Made by a program: the position numbers and the translations under genes
The notes under the pieces: model-generated
The model's database searches: none
Told to the model about the DNA's origin: nothing
Seen by the model: the letters and a program-made list of their open reading frames with translations, nothing else
Assembly (NCBI GenBank): GCA_964016875.1
Contig: OZ024734.1
Span: 56,189,496-56,253,495 of the forward strand
Direction: 5' to 3'
From: Fallopia convolvulus
Lineage: Eukaryota; Streptophyta; Magnoliopsida; Caryophyllales; Polygonaceae
DNA length: 64,000 bases
In this document: positions 22,214 to 33,519 of the stretch, one piece after another
Position numbering within the stretch: the stretch's first letter is position 1
Layout of the letters: every line of letters begins with the position of its first letter

Positions 22214-24526
22214 AGACGAGGTCCTCTGATGTGGGTGCCTCGGTTGCCCCGGTTCCATCCTCTCTAAGGAAGAACTCGATTTCCCCCTCGGGCTCCTCCT
22301 TGGTTTCTTCCCCCATGGTGATTGCGTAGTTGGGGTTGAAGAAGGAAATACGGGGGTCGATGTGCCCATACTTCGCAACCGCCTGCTTGACGCCCATATG
22401 GATGGCCTGGCGGAACATCTTGTTCACGCTACCCACCAACTCCTCCTTGTACTCCGCAGACTCCACATACTTGGGCCCCGCAGCCTCCACTTCCTCTTTC
22501 AGCTCGCTAACGCGCTATCGGAAGCTGAGGATCTCCTCCTGGGCCTTCTAGAGCTCCGCTTCCTTCTCCCTGAAGAATTTGTGCTCCGCGGACAGCTTAC
22601 CCCAGAGCTCCTTGTTCTCAGCCTTAAGGTCCCCAACCTCGTCCTCGAGACCCCTAATGGCCTTTTCCCCCTCCTCCTTGGCCTTCCTCGCCTCCTCCCT
22701 GGCCCTAGCGGCATCCTTGGCCTCGTCCGCCGCCGCGAACTTCGCGGTCCGAATCCGCTTCTCGGCCTTCGCGAAGTCCTTGTTCTTCTACTCAAACTCG
22801 GCATTGCGAGCCTTGAGCTTCGCCTCCATCTTGTCCATAGTCTTGTGGAGGAGGACGAGGCGACTACTCTTGTAGTTCTTGAAGAAGTGATTCTAAAACA
22901 AAAACAAAAAATATGCGTTTTTATGAAAAGTACAAGCATCGAACCAACAAAAAAAGGAAAAAACAACCTCAGGGAGTTAAAGCTTACCATCGTCGAGTAG
23001 AGAAGGGACTCGTCGTGAAGGACGGCCTCCGAGAGGTTGTTTGCCCAGGCGACCTCCTCCTTCTAGTCGGACCGGTCTCAGTCCTTGGGCACACCTCGGG
23101 CGGGCCCGGGGCAGTGAAACTTTTCCGCAGGAGAGCCGTCGGCATTGATGACCCGGCTCACGGGGCCGGGACATTGGGCCGCCTCTCCTCCTGTGGTCCC
23201 CCTCTGGCCGTCCCCCTTCTGTTTTTTCGTCTTTTCCTGGCGGGGGGACCCTCGGACTCTGTTCTCTTGGATCCGACTCCATCGCCGGATCCTCGGGTGG
23301 CTTGGGAAGACGTCCTAGCACCGTCCCCCCTTTGAGCAGCCCCCTCAGTAACTTTCGCCCCCGACGCCTTAGGCGGCGGGGGTGTCACTTTCAGTCGCGA
23401 GGCGGGTGGCCTCGCTTGCGAGGTTGGTTCCTTTATGACAATATCCTTCTGACCGCGGGGAACCTGGGAAGTGGAAGTGGAGGTTGCAGGTTTCTTTCCC
23501 TGCGCCTTCGAGGTTAGAGCGTTAAAGAGATCCACTGTCAAAGAAAGATATAAAAATAAGTTAGATAAAAAGCAAGAAACGAGACATCACAACAGACCAA
23601 GCTAGCATGACCCGAGCGAGGCTCGTGGTCATCACTAGACAAGCGGGGTTTAGCCCCGGGGCCGGGCGTTGCTCCAAAACTCAAAACAAGTAACAAAAAC
23701 AAAAAACAAAAGGGAAAGTGAGTACCCTCTTCGCCCTCGCCGGGTGGAAGGGTAAGGCTCAGGCCGGCCCGCTCAAGCCGGTCCTGTGCCAAGTACTCTT
23801 GGTACGGCTCTTGGCGCGCATGAGTGTATCGCTTCTTGAGCTCGTCGGCTTTCTGTGTACCCTTGGACCGAACGAAGTTGTCCGGGGCCGTGGGGAAGTT
23901 GAGATACCTCCCGGTAGGGTCCCAGACTAAGAATTTTTTCTTCTTCTACGACCCGATGTTCGAGGGGGTCGTGGTGATCTTAAGGCCGGGCAGGCTGAGG
24001 TTGACGAGGCAAGACTCGTGTTCCCTCCTTGCTAAAAATAGGCTCGACATGGTGTTGAGATCAGGTCCCTCCCCGAGCTCGTGGCTGCGAACAGTGTAGG
24101 CACACAGGAGCCTCCACGCATTGGGAAAAAGTTGCGCGGGGCAGACATGCATGGCCCACAAGAAGCTAACGATGTGCTTCGCCAGAGGTAGCCTGAAGCC
24201 GGCCTAAAGGCTAAGCAAGTGCACGACCACGCATCTATCGTACTGCGCCAAGGAGCGGCCCTCCCCTTCGGGGAGCGCTAGCTCAACCCCCTCGGGCCAG
24301 GCGAAGTCCTTGGCAATCTCCGCGAGGTCTTTTGGTTTCAGGATCGTTGGCACCCCCTCAGATAGAAAGGTCTCTTTCGAATCCGAGGACATGGGTATCC
24401 GCTCGGCGGAACGCTGGACACAACATCGGTAATATGCTCCGCAAAGAAGCTCGCCAGATCGTTGGAGTCGGACGACCTCGCAAGAACACCAACCACTTCC
24501 TCATCGGAGATCGAGGACGAGGCCAT
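22214..24526 (-). CDS. Antisense ORF of element A (putative plant transposon protein, Transposase_28-like), three exons, damaged
   Basis: Runs opposite to gag-pol. Exon 1 begins at ATG 24526 (MASSSISDEEVV) and reaches about 23725; it contains AGFRLPLAKHIVSF, CPAQLFPNAWRLL and FLVWDPTGRYLNFPTAP, the pattern of the 'putative gypsy type transposon' domain (Pfam Transposase_28). Exon 2 (about 23534-22988) is basic and Pro/Ser-rich, with a likely nuclear localisation signal (PPARKRRKNRR). Exon 3 (about 22892-22214) is a long coiled coil (MEAKLKARNAEFE, LEDEVGDLKAENKELW) with a conserved tail (SAEYKEELVGSVNKMF, AKYGHIDPRISFFNPNYA). Introns have GT..AG ends on the minus strand. Damage: a frameshift near 24395, several TAG/TGA codons, one each near 24200 and 23940 and more in exon 3. 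Function is unknown. Antisense ORFs of this kind are known in Tat elements; nothing else in A is as well preserved. Confidence 0.72.
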
Positions 24527-25130
24527 TTCAACACCGAACGACGCGTGAAGTCGGGAGAAGCACGAATTGACGGAAACGACGGAGTCACTAGAAGAAGGGT
24601 CGCTGAAAACCAACGAGGGAGTCCTCGGGTTCTGGGAGTCACTGGTCTCGACACTCTCCTCGACCTCACGGACCTCCTCGTAGAACCTCTCTTGAACTTT
24701 AAACACGAAGCCTGGCAGGGGGCTTAAAGAGGTTCCTCTAGGCATGAAAGAACGACGTCCAGGCCACAAGAGGCAGATACCTGAAAAAGAGAGAAGTGTT
24801 GAGACATCGGGCAAAGCAACCAAAGAAAGAAAACGCGAGATCATAAGGGGAGGAAGGCACGTGGCACCCAAGGGCTACCCTGACAGATGGGACGTCTTAG
24901 AAGGAATGTGAAGCGCCAAAAGGAGGAAAGAGATGGCGGAATGGAAGACAGCGGTGGAAGTCCAAACGTCTCGTCGGTCAGACATCATGACGTTTGGATT
25001 TTCGAGGAATTCGAATTTCAAAAAAGGCCAAGGGGTCACAGAAGCTAAACCGTCGGTTGACAAACGGTGGGTTCGACGCAGTAGCAGGCGCCACCCTGGC
25101 CCCACCGTTCCGCCGCCGTGGCGCTGACGA
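24527..25130 (+). other. 3' untranslated region of element A, left part
   Basis: No sense-strand gene. On the minus strand this is upstream of the antisense ORF start. From about 25068 it enters a 150-bp tandem unit (GACGCAGTAGCAGGCGCCAC, CCGTTCCGCCGCCGT) that continues at 35387 after the inserted element B. 25126-25130 (GACGA) is the left TSD of B. Confidence 0.6.
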
Positions 25131-28078
25131 TGTAATAACAGTGGTTTTTAAGGATATTTTTGAATTTGTCTCGGATATCCTTTTAACATTTTTGTTCGTT
25201 TTAACGCTTAATCCAATATTTTTATTAGAATTTAAATCCTAGAATTTTTTTGGTGATATCCTAAAATCATAAACAAATGATTTTATGGATCGGTGTGAAT
25301 TCTAGGATTTTTCAGTGGAAAAAGAATATTTATTGGATAAGTTGTCTTTTTAATTATGTATTGTAAAAGATTTAAAATACGAAACGGAAGCCTTAAAAAT
25401 TGAAGGTAGCGTTATAAAATCATGGAAAATTGATTTTATTGGTCTACATAATTTACGGGACGTTTTGTATTTAGTAAGTTTTTTCACCCGAGATACATAA
25501 TTTTACCGCTTTAACACGAGTCCCGTTCTGAGACGGGTTTTGTTTTTAAACCGCCTCTTCTCTTGCTTAATTAGGAAGGAATCAGAGAGAGTGGGATTGG
25601 GATGGCACACCTTTTCTGCCTTGTCAAAGTCTATCAATTCGTTTCAAAACAAAGGAAGGAACGAGAGAGTTGGACTACACGACGGACTTGGGAGCACCTT
25701 CATCGCCGGCTATCTTCTTCCCCTACCTCCTCCTCATCTTCTTCCTCTCTATAAGCCTTGAGTGTGGCTGCTGCAAATGGAGCCAGCGAGAGGAGCAGGA
25801 CGGAACAATGGACTCGGGAAGAAAACATGGAGCTCATCACCGTCGGTCATCTTCTTGCCTCGTCAAACGTCGTCGCCGGCGATCGCTAGCTCCTCCGACC
25901 ACCACCCACTGCGAGGGCCACTGCCGGGCAACACCCAGCCACCCTCGGGCTCGGGGATCGAGCCACTATCGAGCCAAATGATCCATGGGCTCAAGTGAAG
26001 GTATATACGATCGAAATTAATTAGCGGGTTGGTTGCGGAGCCACCGTAAGGACATTTCAGTTCCGCTTTGCTAATTAAATTTATGGTTTTTATAATATTG
26101 ACGTTGATACAGTCTCACATGTTCAAACCGCTCGAGAAACGGACGTCAAGATATTCAGTTATAGCGAATACAAGTTTTTACACTGATTGACAGGTAAAGA
26201 ACTTCGGATAATCCGTTTAATCCGTTTGATCCGTTTGGTCACCTTTAAGAAATGTTGCTAATGAACAATTTTTATTTAGAAAATTATTTCAAAAGTGAAG
26301 CGGATAATTAGTTATAATTCCGCCAAGATGGCTCCTTAAAGCATGATAACTAAGGATTTATTATATATCGATATTCGGAAATCAAATCGTTTATCGATTA
26401 GGAAGTTGTAGAATTTGAGTATACAACTAAGAAGTGTTTCCGTGAGCTCGTTGTTGAGAAATCCTTTTGTTATAATTGGCAGAAGGGTGATAAAGATTAC
26501 TGTAGGAATTGCTAAGGACGTTGAGCACGCCTTCTAAGACAAGTGGACGGTTCTCTCTTGCATTATTGTTATTAAATGAGGAATTGAATCCCATTTAATA
26601 TTTGCGTTGGAAACAACTTGTATGTTAATAAAATATGATAGGTTGTTGTTTTGTTAGAAATAATGACCATATTGTTATTATTCAGTTTCACGCTAGAACT
26701 GGATTTAGGTCCGTTGTGTGTGTGACCTTGTTTGGTTTAGTTGTCTCAAGATGAGACATTGATATAGATTAATTTAGTTCAGGGATGTGAGCTTAGTCTC
26801 AGAAGCATCTCTTTAAAACTTATATTAGGCAGTATCAATATTGATCCCCTAATACTAAGGTCATGACCATTGGCCCCCGCTCTACGCTTGAGGGGCGACT
26901 ATGCACTCTAGCTAAGTGCATTTATTAATATGTGTTGGTAGAGGATTATGGATGAAACAGGCCCTCTAATCTCTCCATCATTGGGACCCGTACTATTCGT
27001 TGTTCAAGGATGAAACATGCCCTCTAACCTCGATAGTATTGTGTTCCATCGGCAGTAGTTCGAATTAATATGTGTTGGTAGAATATTATGGATGAAACAT
27101 GCCCTCTAATCTCTCCATCATTGGGACCCGTACTATTCGTTGTTCAAGGATGAAACATGCCCTCTGACCTCGATAATATTGTGTTCCATCGACAGTAGTT
27201 CGAGCCGATTAAAAGATGTCAACTTGTTTGTGAAAAGTTTGAAAGTAATATAAGATAAGTGTGTTAGACACATTAATATACCCGAATGGTTTGGCTATTT
27301 GATAACCATTCTTACTTCCGGTTATGGATGATTCTTAATCAAACGTTGATTAAGTCAATCTGATTAGTCGATGGAGGCTTTTCAAAATGTTATGTGATTA
27401 ATATGAGTTCCCAACAATTATTCATGTTTCGTAAAGGAAACCACAAGCGGTGGTGTTCTCTCTCTTGATTATGCAAGTCTCCTTCTTATTCTCTATAAGA
27501 CTGCTAATTGTTGGATCATAATCCGAGTCTAATCGGATTTGGATGCCAATATGTTTTGTCACAACCATAAGAACCGAGTTAGTTTCTCCGCTTGCTTAGT
27601 CTTTCATTAGACTAACCCGTCCATCTTCTTTTCTTTTATATGGTCGGCTGGTGTCCACCGTTGGTTTACGACACATCAGGTTCTTCTTGGAAGTTGATTC
27701 AAGAGGCAGATTCAGAGTTTTGAAGCTCTAGAAGTTGAAGAAAGGTTTCCAATGGCTATACTTGAGTGAAGATCATGGTTGAACTACTTCAAAGCGAAGC
27801 TGAGTTTCAGAAAACAGAACTTAAGGAAGACTGGATGAAGATTGTTTAAATAGAAGGTTGTTCTATTTATTTACTAATTCTTTTTAAGTTAAGGCTTGTA
27901 TAAGACCTTTTATTCTCTTTTCCGCTGTAAAGTTTTACTTAATTTTGTTAGGTTTTAAATGGTTTCATTTACCTTGTTCTAGTAAGTTCTGTTAGGTTTA
28001 AGCCTTGGGTAACTCTTGTTTAGCCTTAATCGGGGTTATTGGCGGTAATACCTCTAGGGTAAGTAAGGGGGTGTTACA
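25131..28078 (+). repeat. 5' LTR of element B
   Basis: 2948 bp, TG..CA ends. Contains a 140-bp tandem duplication (26924-27063 and 27064-27203; GTGTTGGTAGA, ATGAAACATGCCCTCTAA) also present in the 3' LTR. Short ORFs at 25540-25998 lie entirely within the LTR and are not considered genes. Confidence 0.88.
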
Positions 28079-28082
28079 GAAG

Positions 28083-28094
28083 TGGTATCAGAGC
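28083..28094 (+). other. Primer-binding site of element B
   Basis: TGGTATCAGAGC, complementary to the 3' end of initiator tRNA-Met, four bases after the LTR end. Confidence 0.88.
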
Positions 28095-31000
28095 TAAAAG
28101 TTCCTAAGTCTTGCTTAAGACTTTCATCTTTTATATAGAATTACGGAGAATTCTATATGGGTGTTATCTTAGAACCATTTATGGAAAGTGGTAAAGATTG
28201 AAAGCCAGACTCGTGAAGAGATAGAAGGAGAAAAGGGAATTGGAGAACATGAGGTAATAAGTTTTGTCCTATGGTGGACATTTGAATCCCTGGAGATGGG
28301 AATGGATTCTGAGAAAGATCCAAACTAAGATTAGGTGAAGAATCCTAAAGTTGACCCGGTTCTAGACCAAGTTCTCAATGAATTCCTATTCTCTCTTGAG
28401 ATTCTGAATTGGGTGTACCCTCGTCGCTTCTTCCATATTAGGAAACTTCTTGTGAGATTTTGAAGTTAAGTATTGTACTTCATAAAGACTTTCTATTTTG
28501 AAGGTTTCCTATTTTCAGCTCGTATGATGGAAGATTTCAAGTTATGAATTTTGTTTAAAAACGTCATGATTCACAGGTATGTGAAATTGTTAATTTCTTT
28601 TCTTGATATGTGAAAGTTCAAGTGTTGTCTTTAAAAAGGAAATTTTAAAGTGAGTTTCTTTGACATAGAAGTCATAAGATTAAGAGTTTTACGAGTATTT
28701 TCTTATAGGAATTTCTGAATTTTGAAATTCGGATATCAATAGAAGTTTGGAGTTGGAACCTCTACTTCTAAGTATTAAGATTTGGAAAATCTTTTGAGTG
28801 TTGAGTGATTCTAAAAGATCAGTATGGATCATGAAGTGAGGTAAAAGAATCTTGAATAGAAAGGGATTACCTTTGGAAACTTTCTTCAACAACTATGTTT
28901 GTGACTCTATAGTATAGAATCATGGATATTCTGTACTTTTCTTTGCTCAATTGGAAGTTAAAGAGCTTTGAAGTACTCAAATGTTGGATCAATTGAATTG
29001 TTAATCTATTGGAAAATACAATTCAATTTTGAATATGATAGTATTCGAACTCGGATTTTCATATATGCTGTTGTCCTTTGAGTTAAGAGGATTGAAAATC
29101 CTAAATGGAATGGAAACCTCTTTTTGGTTATAGTAAAAAAAGAGAGGGAGAATATTGGTTTAGATTAAATGGTGTACAAGTGGTTAATCACCAAGGTTGT
29201 TGTGAATAAGGTAGATTGGTTAAAAAGGATTGAACAAGAAGAAGTTCATCGATGTTATATTTATGTCCAATTAACTACTAGTGCAAGTGTTAATTGATTA
29301 CACTGAATTGTTGTTATCCCTATGATTAACCTATGTGACAACGATATGGGAATTTTGTTTTACGATATGGGAATTTTGTTTTATGATAACCTATGTGACA
29401 AGGATTGAACAGAAGAAGAGACTTGAGGTCTATAATTGACTAGTAATGGAATCAGTAGTAAGATGTTCTAAATTGCCATTGATATTGGCTTATGTTTCTA
29501 TAAGGATGGAAATGATAAAGTTTAGTTTTGAGAAAATCATTCAAGGAATGATTTTGGTATGTTCGTATGTGATATTTTAAACAGTTGGGAGAAAAATAGC
29601 AATCATCTATTGTCAATAAGGCTTAGACTCTATCGTTGAAAGGATAATTTCAGTTGTGTTTGGATTTTGAAGATTTTATATCTGTCAAATCTAATGCCTA
29701 AGGTGGTAGTGGTGAAACTATTAAGTTGTCTGCAAGTCTCCTAACCACAAGTTCTTCCTTTGCAATGTGGTTTGAACTGGAGCTAATAAAAAGGTATATG
29801 TCTTCTCCTTATGGTTAAGTAAGAAGACAAGAATGATGGAGAAGTCTAGTTTGTTTACCAATGTTGAATTGGGATAGGTTCAAGGATATTTTGTTTGGCC
29901 ATGTGCATTCATTCTTCTGTTAAAAGATATTGGAAACTAAAGGAACATCCTGATTTGAAGATAAAAGGATCGAAAGTTCTTAAACTCGTTACGTGAGTTT
30001 GATAGCTTTCACTTTTGGATATCGGAATTTAAATGACAATTAAGTTGCAGAAGGGATATTGTTCTACAAATGGATGATCTCAAGCATTGAATTTTGGAAA
30101 TATATCATTGTTACATCACTTTAAAGTGGGATGTCAAGGAGACATACAAGTTGAGATCGACCTTGGAAGAATTTGTTATGAGTAAGAAGATGTTGGAATC
30201 ACATTTTCCGTAAGGATTGCAAGTAAATGGACGCAAGCAATCAACTCCTTTATGAAACTTGCGAAATTAAGTTGGGTTGAGATCGAGTTAAATCAGGCAG
30301 AGATTACCCAATACTATGGATTATAGAAAAATTTGGTAATATGTCTAATTAAGAAAAGTCAAGGTATGCCACCAGGTTCTATCTTGAAGAAGGAATGGAG
30401 TATTACATTCGAAAGGAAATGTAGTACTCATAAGTGAATTGGGTTGTCTTAGGTCCTTTGAGCCTCAGTTTTGATTTGAAACTTTGGTCAAGTTGGTAAG
30501 GCCAACTAATGTGCAAATGTCAGCAAAAACTAGGGCAAAGCGTCAGTTGCATCATTAAGATAAGGTCACCAATTTTATATGATGCATTGGTTAACGCACC
30601 CAATTCTTCAAGAGAGTAGCTGATCTTTGTTTCCGCGGTTTTCAAAGTTAAAGCAAGTATGCTAGTAACCTATGTCGAGTTTCCTGTCAAGCCTCAACAT
30701 CTTTTTAGATTCGTTGATAGCTATTCCTTTTCATGAGTAATTATAACCGTGTTACCCATTTGTTAATCTTTGTAAAATTGCTATATTTTACTCTTGGGTT
30801 GTGATCTTATATGATCTTATTGGACTTCTCTATGTCAAATTGGGTAATGATTTATGTGAGTCAAGATGTCTTGATTTTAAGGATATTTAAGATCGTTTCA
30901 TGATTTTCTCTTTTGAGAAAATTATTTGGAATTTATAGAATTCAAGTACGAATTTCTAAAAGTAATGGTAGTTTGTTATAAAGGATTCATGAATAAATTT

Positions 31001-33519
31001 TCTACGGTTTTCATATTGGTGAGTAAGAATGTGATTTGTCTTCGATCTTGATCACATGGTAAGGCAAGATTACATGTCTTATTCCTATGAGAATGCAGTA
31101 AAGGATTATGTTTATTTTATCTCCCCATCCTGATCACATGGTGGAATAAGATCACATAATTCCTTGGGTTTAAAGAATGGTTTCTAGTATAATTTGGCAA
31201 TTATATAAGTTTTGCAATTATATGAGTTTTGCAAGTATAGTTGGTTGAGATGAAAAGATGCAAGCTTTCTTTTTCATTATAGCAATTTCTATATCTAGTA
31301 TCTTGTAAAACTCTTTTGAGTTAGTACATCCTTGGTATCCTATACAATTTAAGGAGTATGGTCAAACTTCCCGAAACAGTTCGATTATCTTTTCCTGGAG
31401 AAGAAGCAATGATGGTATATAAGTAAAGAAATTTTGTAAGATTCTTTACAAATCTGTGTTGGTCTCTGAAGAGCATGGAGTAACTCCGTACTTCTCTAAA
31501 AGTTTGGGATTGTTTTCAGTTAATGATTATTGGATTTCTCTAAGCAGTTTGCTAGTAGTTCATCTTGGTTGACGTCATGACCTAAGAAAGTCATTGACTT
31601 TTTAGCGGAATTGTCCTTGAATGTAAGTTGATATGGACTCCTGGGATGAAACCCTTTCTAAGGAATGATATTGTAGTAATCCTTTCTTTGGAATAAATGA
31701 TGTACTAGTAATTTCTCTATTAGTTGTTATTTGTTTTCAGGTTGTCTAGAAAACTTAAATCTCTTTGAGATAAGATAGTCAAGTGAGGACTTTAAGCAGA
31801 ATTCCAATGGGTCTGGAGTTTGGATATGTAAATTAGTATTGATTTTCAATCCCAGCTTGATAAGATGTTGGATATAGAGAGTGAACACGTGAGGATATGT
31901 TTTTAATCCTAAGAGTTAGGTTGCTCAACAAGTCAGAATGTTAAGTGAAGTCTAAACAGTTCTTTGATGAAAAAGACTGAAAATTGTCAATGGAGACAAT
32001 TTTGTTGGAAATTATTGGACTAAAGGTATTATTGTCCAATATGTTGGTATAGTAATGTGTAAGAGTGTAGTTTGAAGTAGTTGAGAGAGATAACTACTTT
32101 TGAATGTCAGTATGCCCAAGCTGAGTTTTGGTTGAGAAAAGAATGTAAAGGATTAACAAGATAAGTTATTATCTTGTCATGTGTTGGATAAATCTCATAT
32201 TCTTGGTTAAAGTAATACTGAGATTTTATCTCAAAAAAGAAATTGAGTAAGGATTTTAAGTAATCCTTGTAAAGAAACTAATTTGAGAAGGACTAAAGGT
32301 TTAGTTTGGATGACAACAAGTTTGTGTGAATCCCCTAGGATGTTATTCAAAATCTGTTGACCAGATCAAGGAAAAGTAGTATGGGAAAGTAATATTATTT
32401 AAGATCAATGGAGAAGATCAAGAAGGTAAGACACCGGGATTTGTTATTCAAGATTATGGATTGCTTGGTTTCAAAACTGTTCATGTGTATCTGCTATTGA
32501 TGAGCTTTGAAAGCTTATTTCAAAGGAGGCATAGTTATTTGCTTAATTAGTTCATCTTGGAACAAGTAAATGCATAAGGATTTAAGATAAAAATTTTGAT
32601 GGACTGACATAAAGCGAAATGTCACCGAATTCGTTTTGATATGTTTGCTTTGTCTGGAAGTCTTGATTGAGCATAGAAGACCAAACAAAATGTTATAGTC
32701 TCTTCCTGTTTCAGAATGGAAGTGGGAAGATATTATAATGGATTCTTGTCATTAGTCGTTCAAGACTTAATGAAAGAAAAATACAATATGAAGGTTGTTA
32801 AGAAACTCACATAGAGTGTTCTTTTTAATGCATTTAAGATAACTTAAAGAGTATAGAAGTTAGCTGAGGTGTTCATGTATGAAGTATTTCGTCTTCATAA
32901 AACTCCAAAGACTATTAGCTCTGATTGAGATGGATGGTTCATGCCAAAGTTTTGAAAGGAGTAACATCAAACTTTGTGGAGTGAATTGTATTTAGTGTTG
33001 GCTTCCCTCATTAAACTGATGAGTAATGCAAAGAAACAAATTCAAACTGCCGAGGACATGTATTCTGGATTCCACACGAGTTGGAATGGTAGTTTGAGTT
33101 TGAGTGAATTCACATACAAGAATTTTGAGTTCACGATAAAGAAAATGACTTTTTGAGGCTTGGTAAGGCTGGAAGTGTTAGTTGTCAATTTGTTGGGATG
33201 ACAATGTTGACAAGGTTCTTCATGGGCCAGATTTGGCCAAGAGAACAACAGCTGATATCGCACAAACACGTTCAAGGGTGCTAACTGCTTAAAAGAGACA
33301 ACAGCTGTGTGTTGTGCTAAAGCGAGAGCATGTTAAGTTCATTATAAAATACAACGTTTTTGTTTTGGTATCCGCCTTGAAAGGCGTATTCCACTGGGGA
33401 AAGTGAGACAACGTAAATGCTCGCTATATTGGATCTTTTGATATACTGGAAAGAACTGGTAAGCTTGCTTAATAGTTGGCGTTACCACCTTTAGTGCATT
33501 CTATCCGTAATGTCTTCGT
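28095..33519 (+). pseudogene. Decayed gag-pol interior of element B
   Basis: No reading frame longer than about 70 codons survives. At the right end, codon-by-codon reading shows chromovirus integrase remnants: VFRLHKTPKTISSD (the second catalytic Asp region) near 32880-32930, IQTAEDM and SLSEFTYKN near 33040-33120, CWDD..DKVLHGPDLAKRTT near 33185-33250, and an interrupted LKGVF..GK and FDILERTGKLA near 33370-33460. These match the order in the C2 pol protein. The left 4.5 kb has only stop-rich frames; gag, protease and RT could not be placed with confidence. The end of pol runs directly into truncated LTR sequence. Confidence 0.7.

Noticed and set aside
25540..25998. ORFs inside the 5' LTR of B, with similar peptide (TTTHC.G..RATPSHP) in solo LTR B2 at 61987-62376
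   Set aside because: The peptide similarity shifts frame between the two copies (indels), so it reflects nucleotide homology of the LTRs rather than coding constraint.
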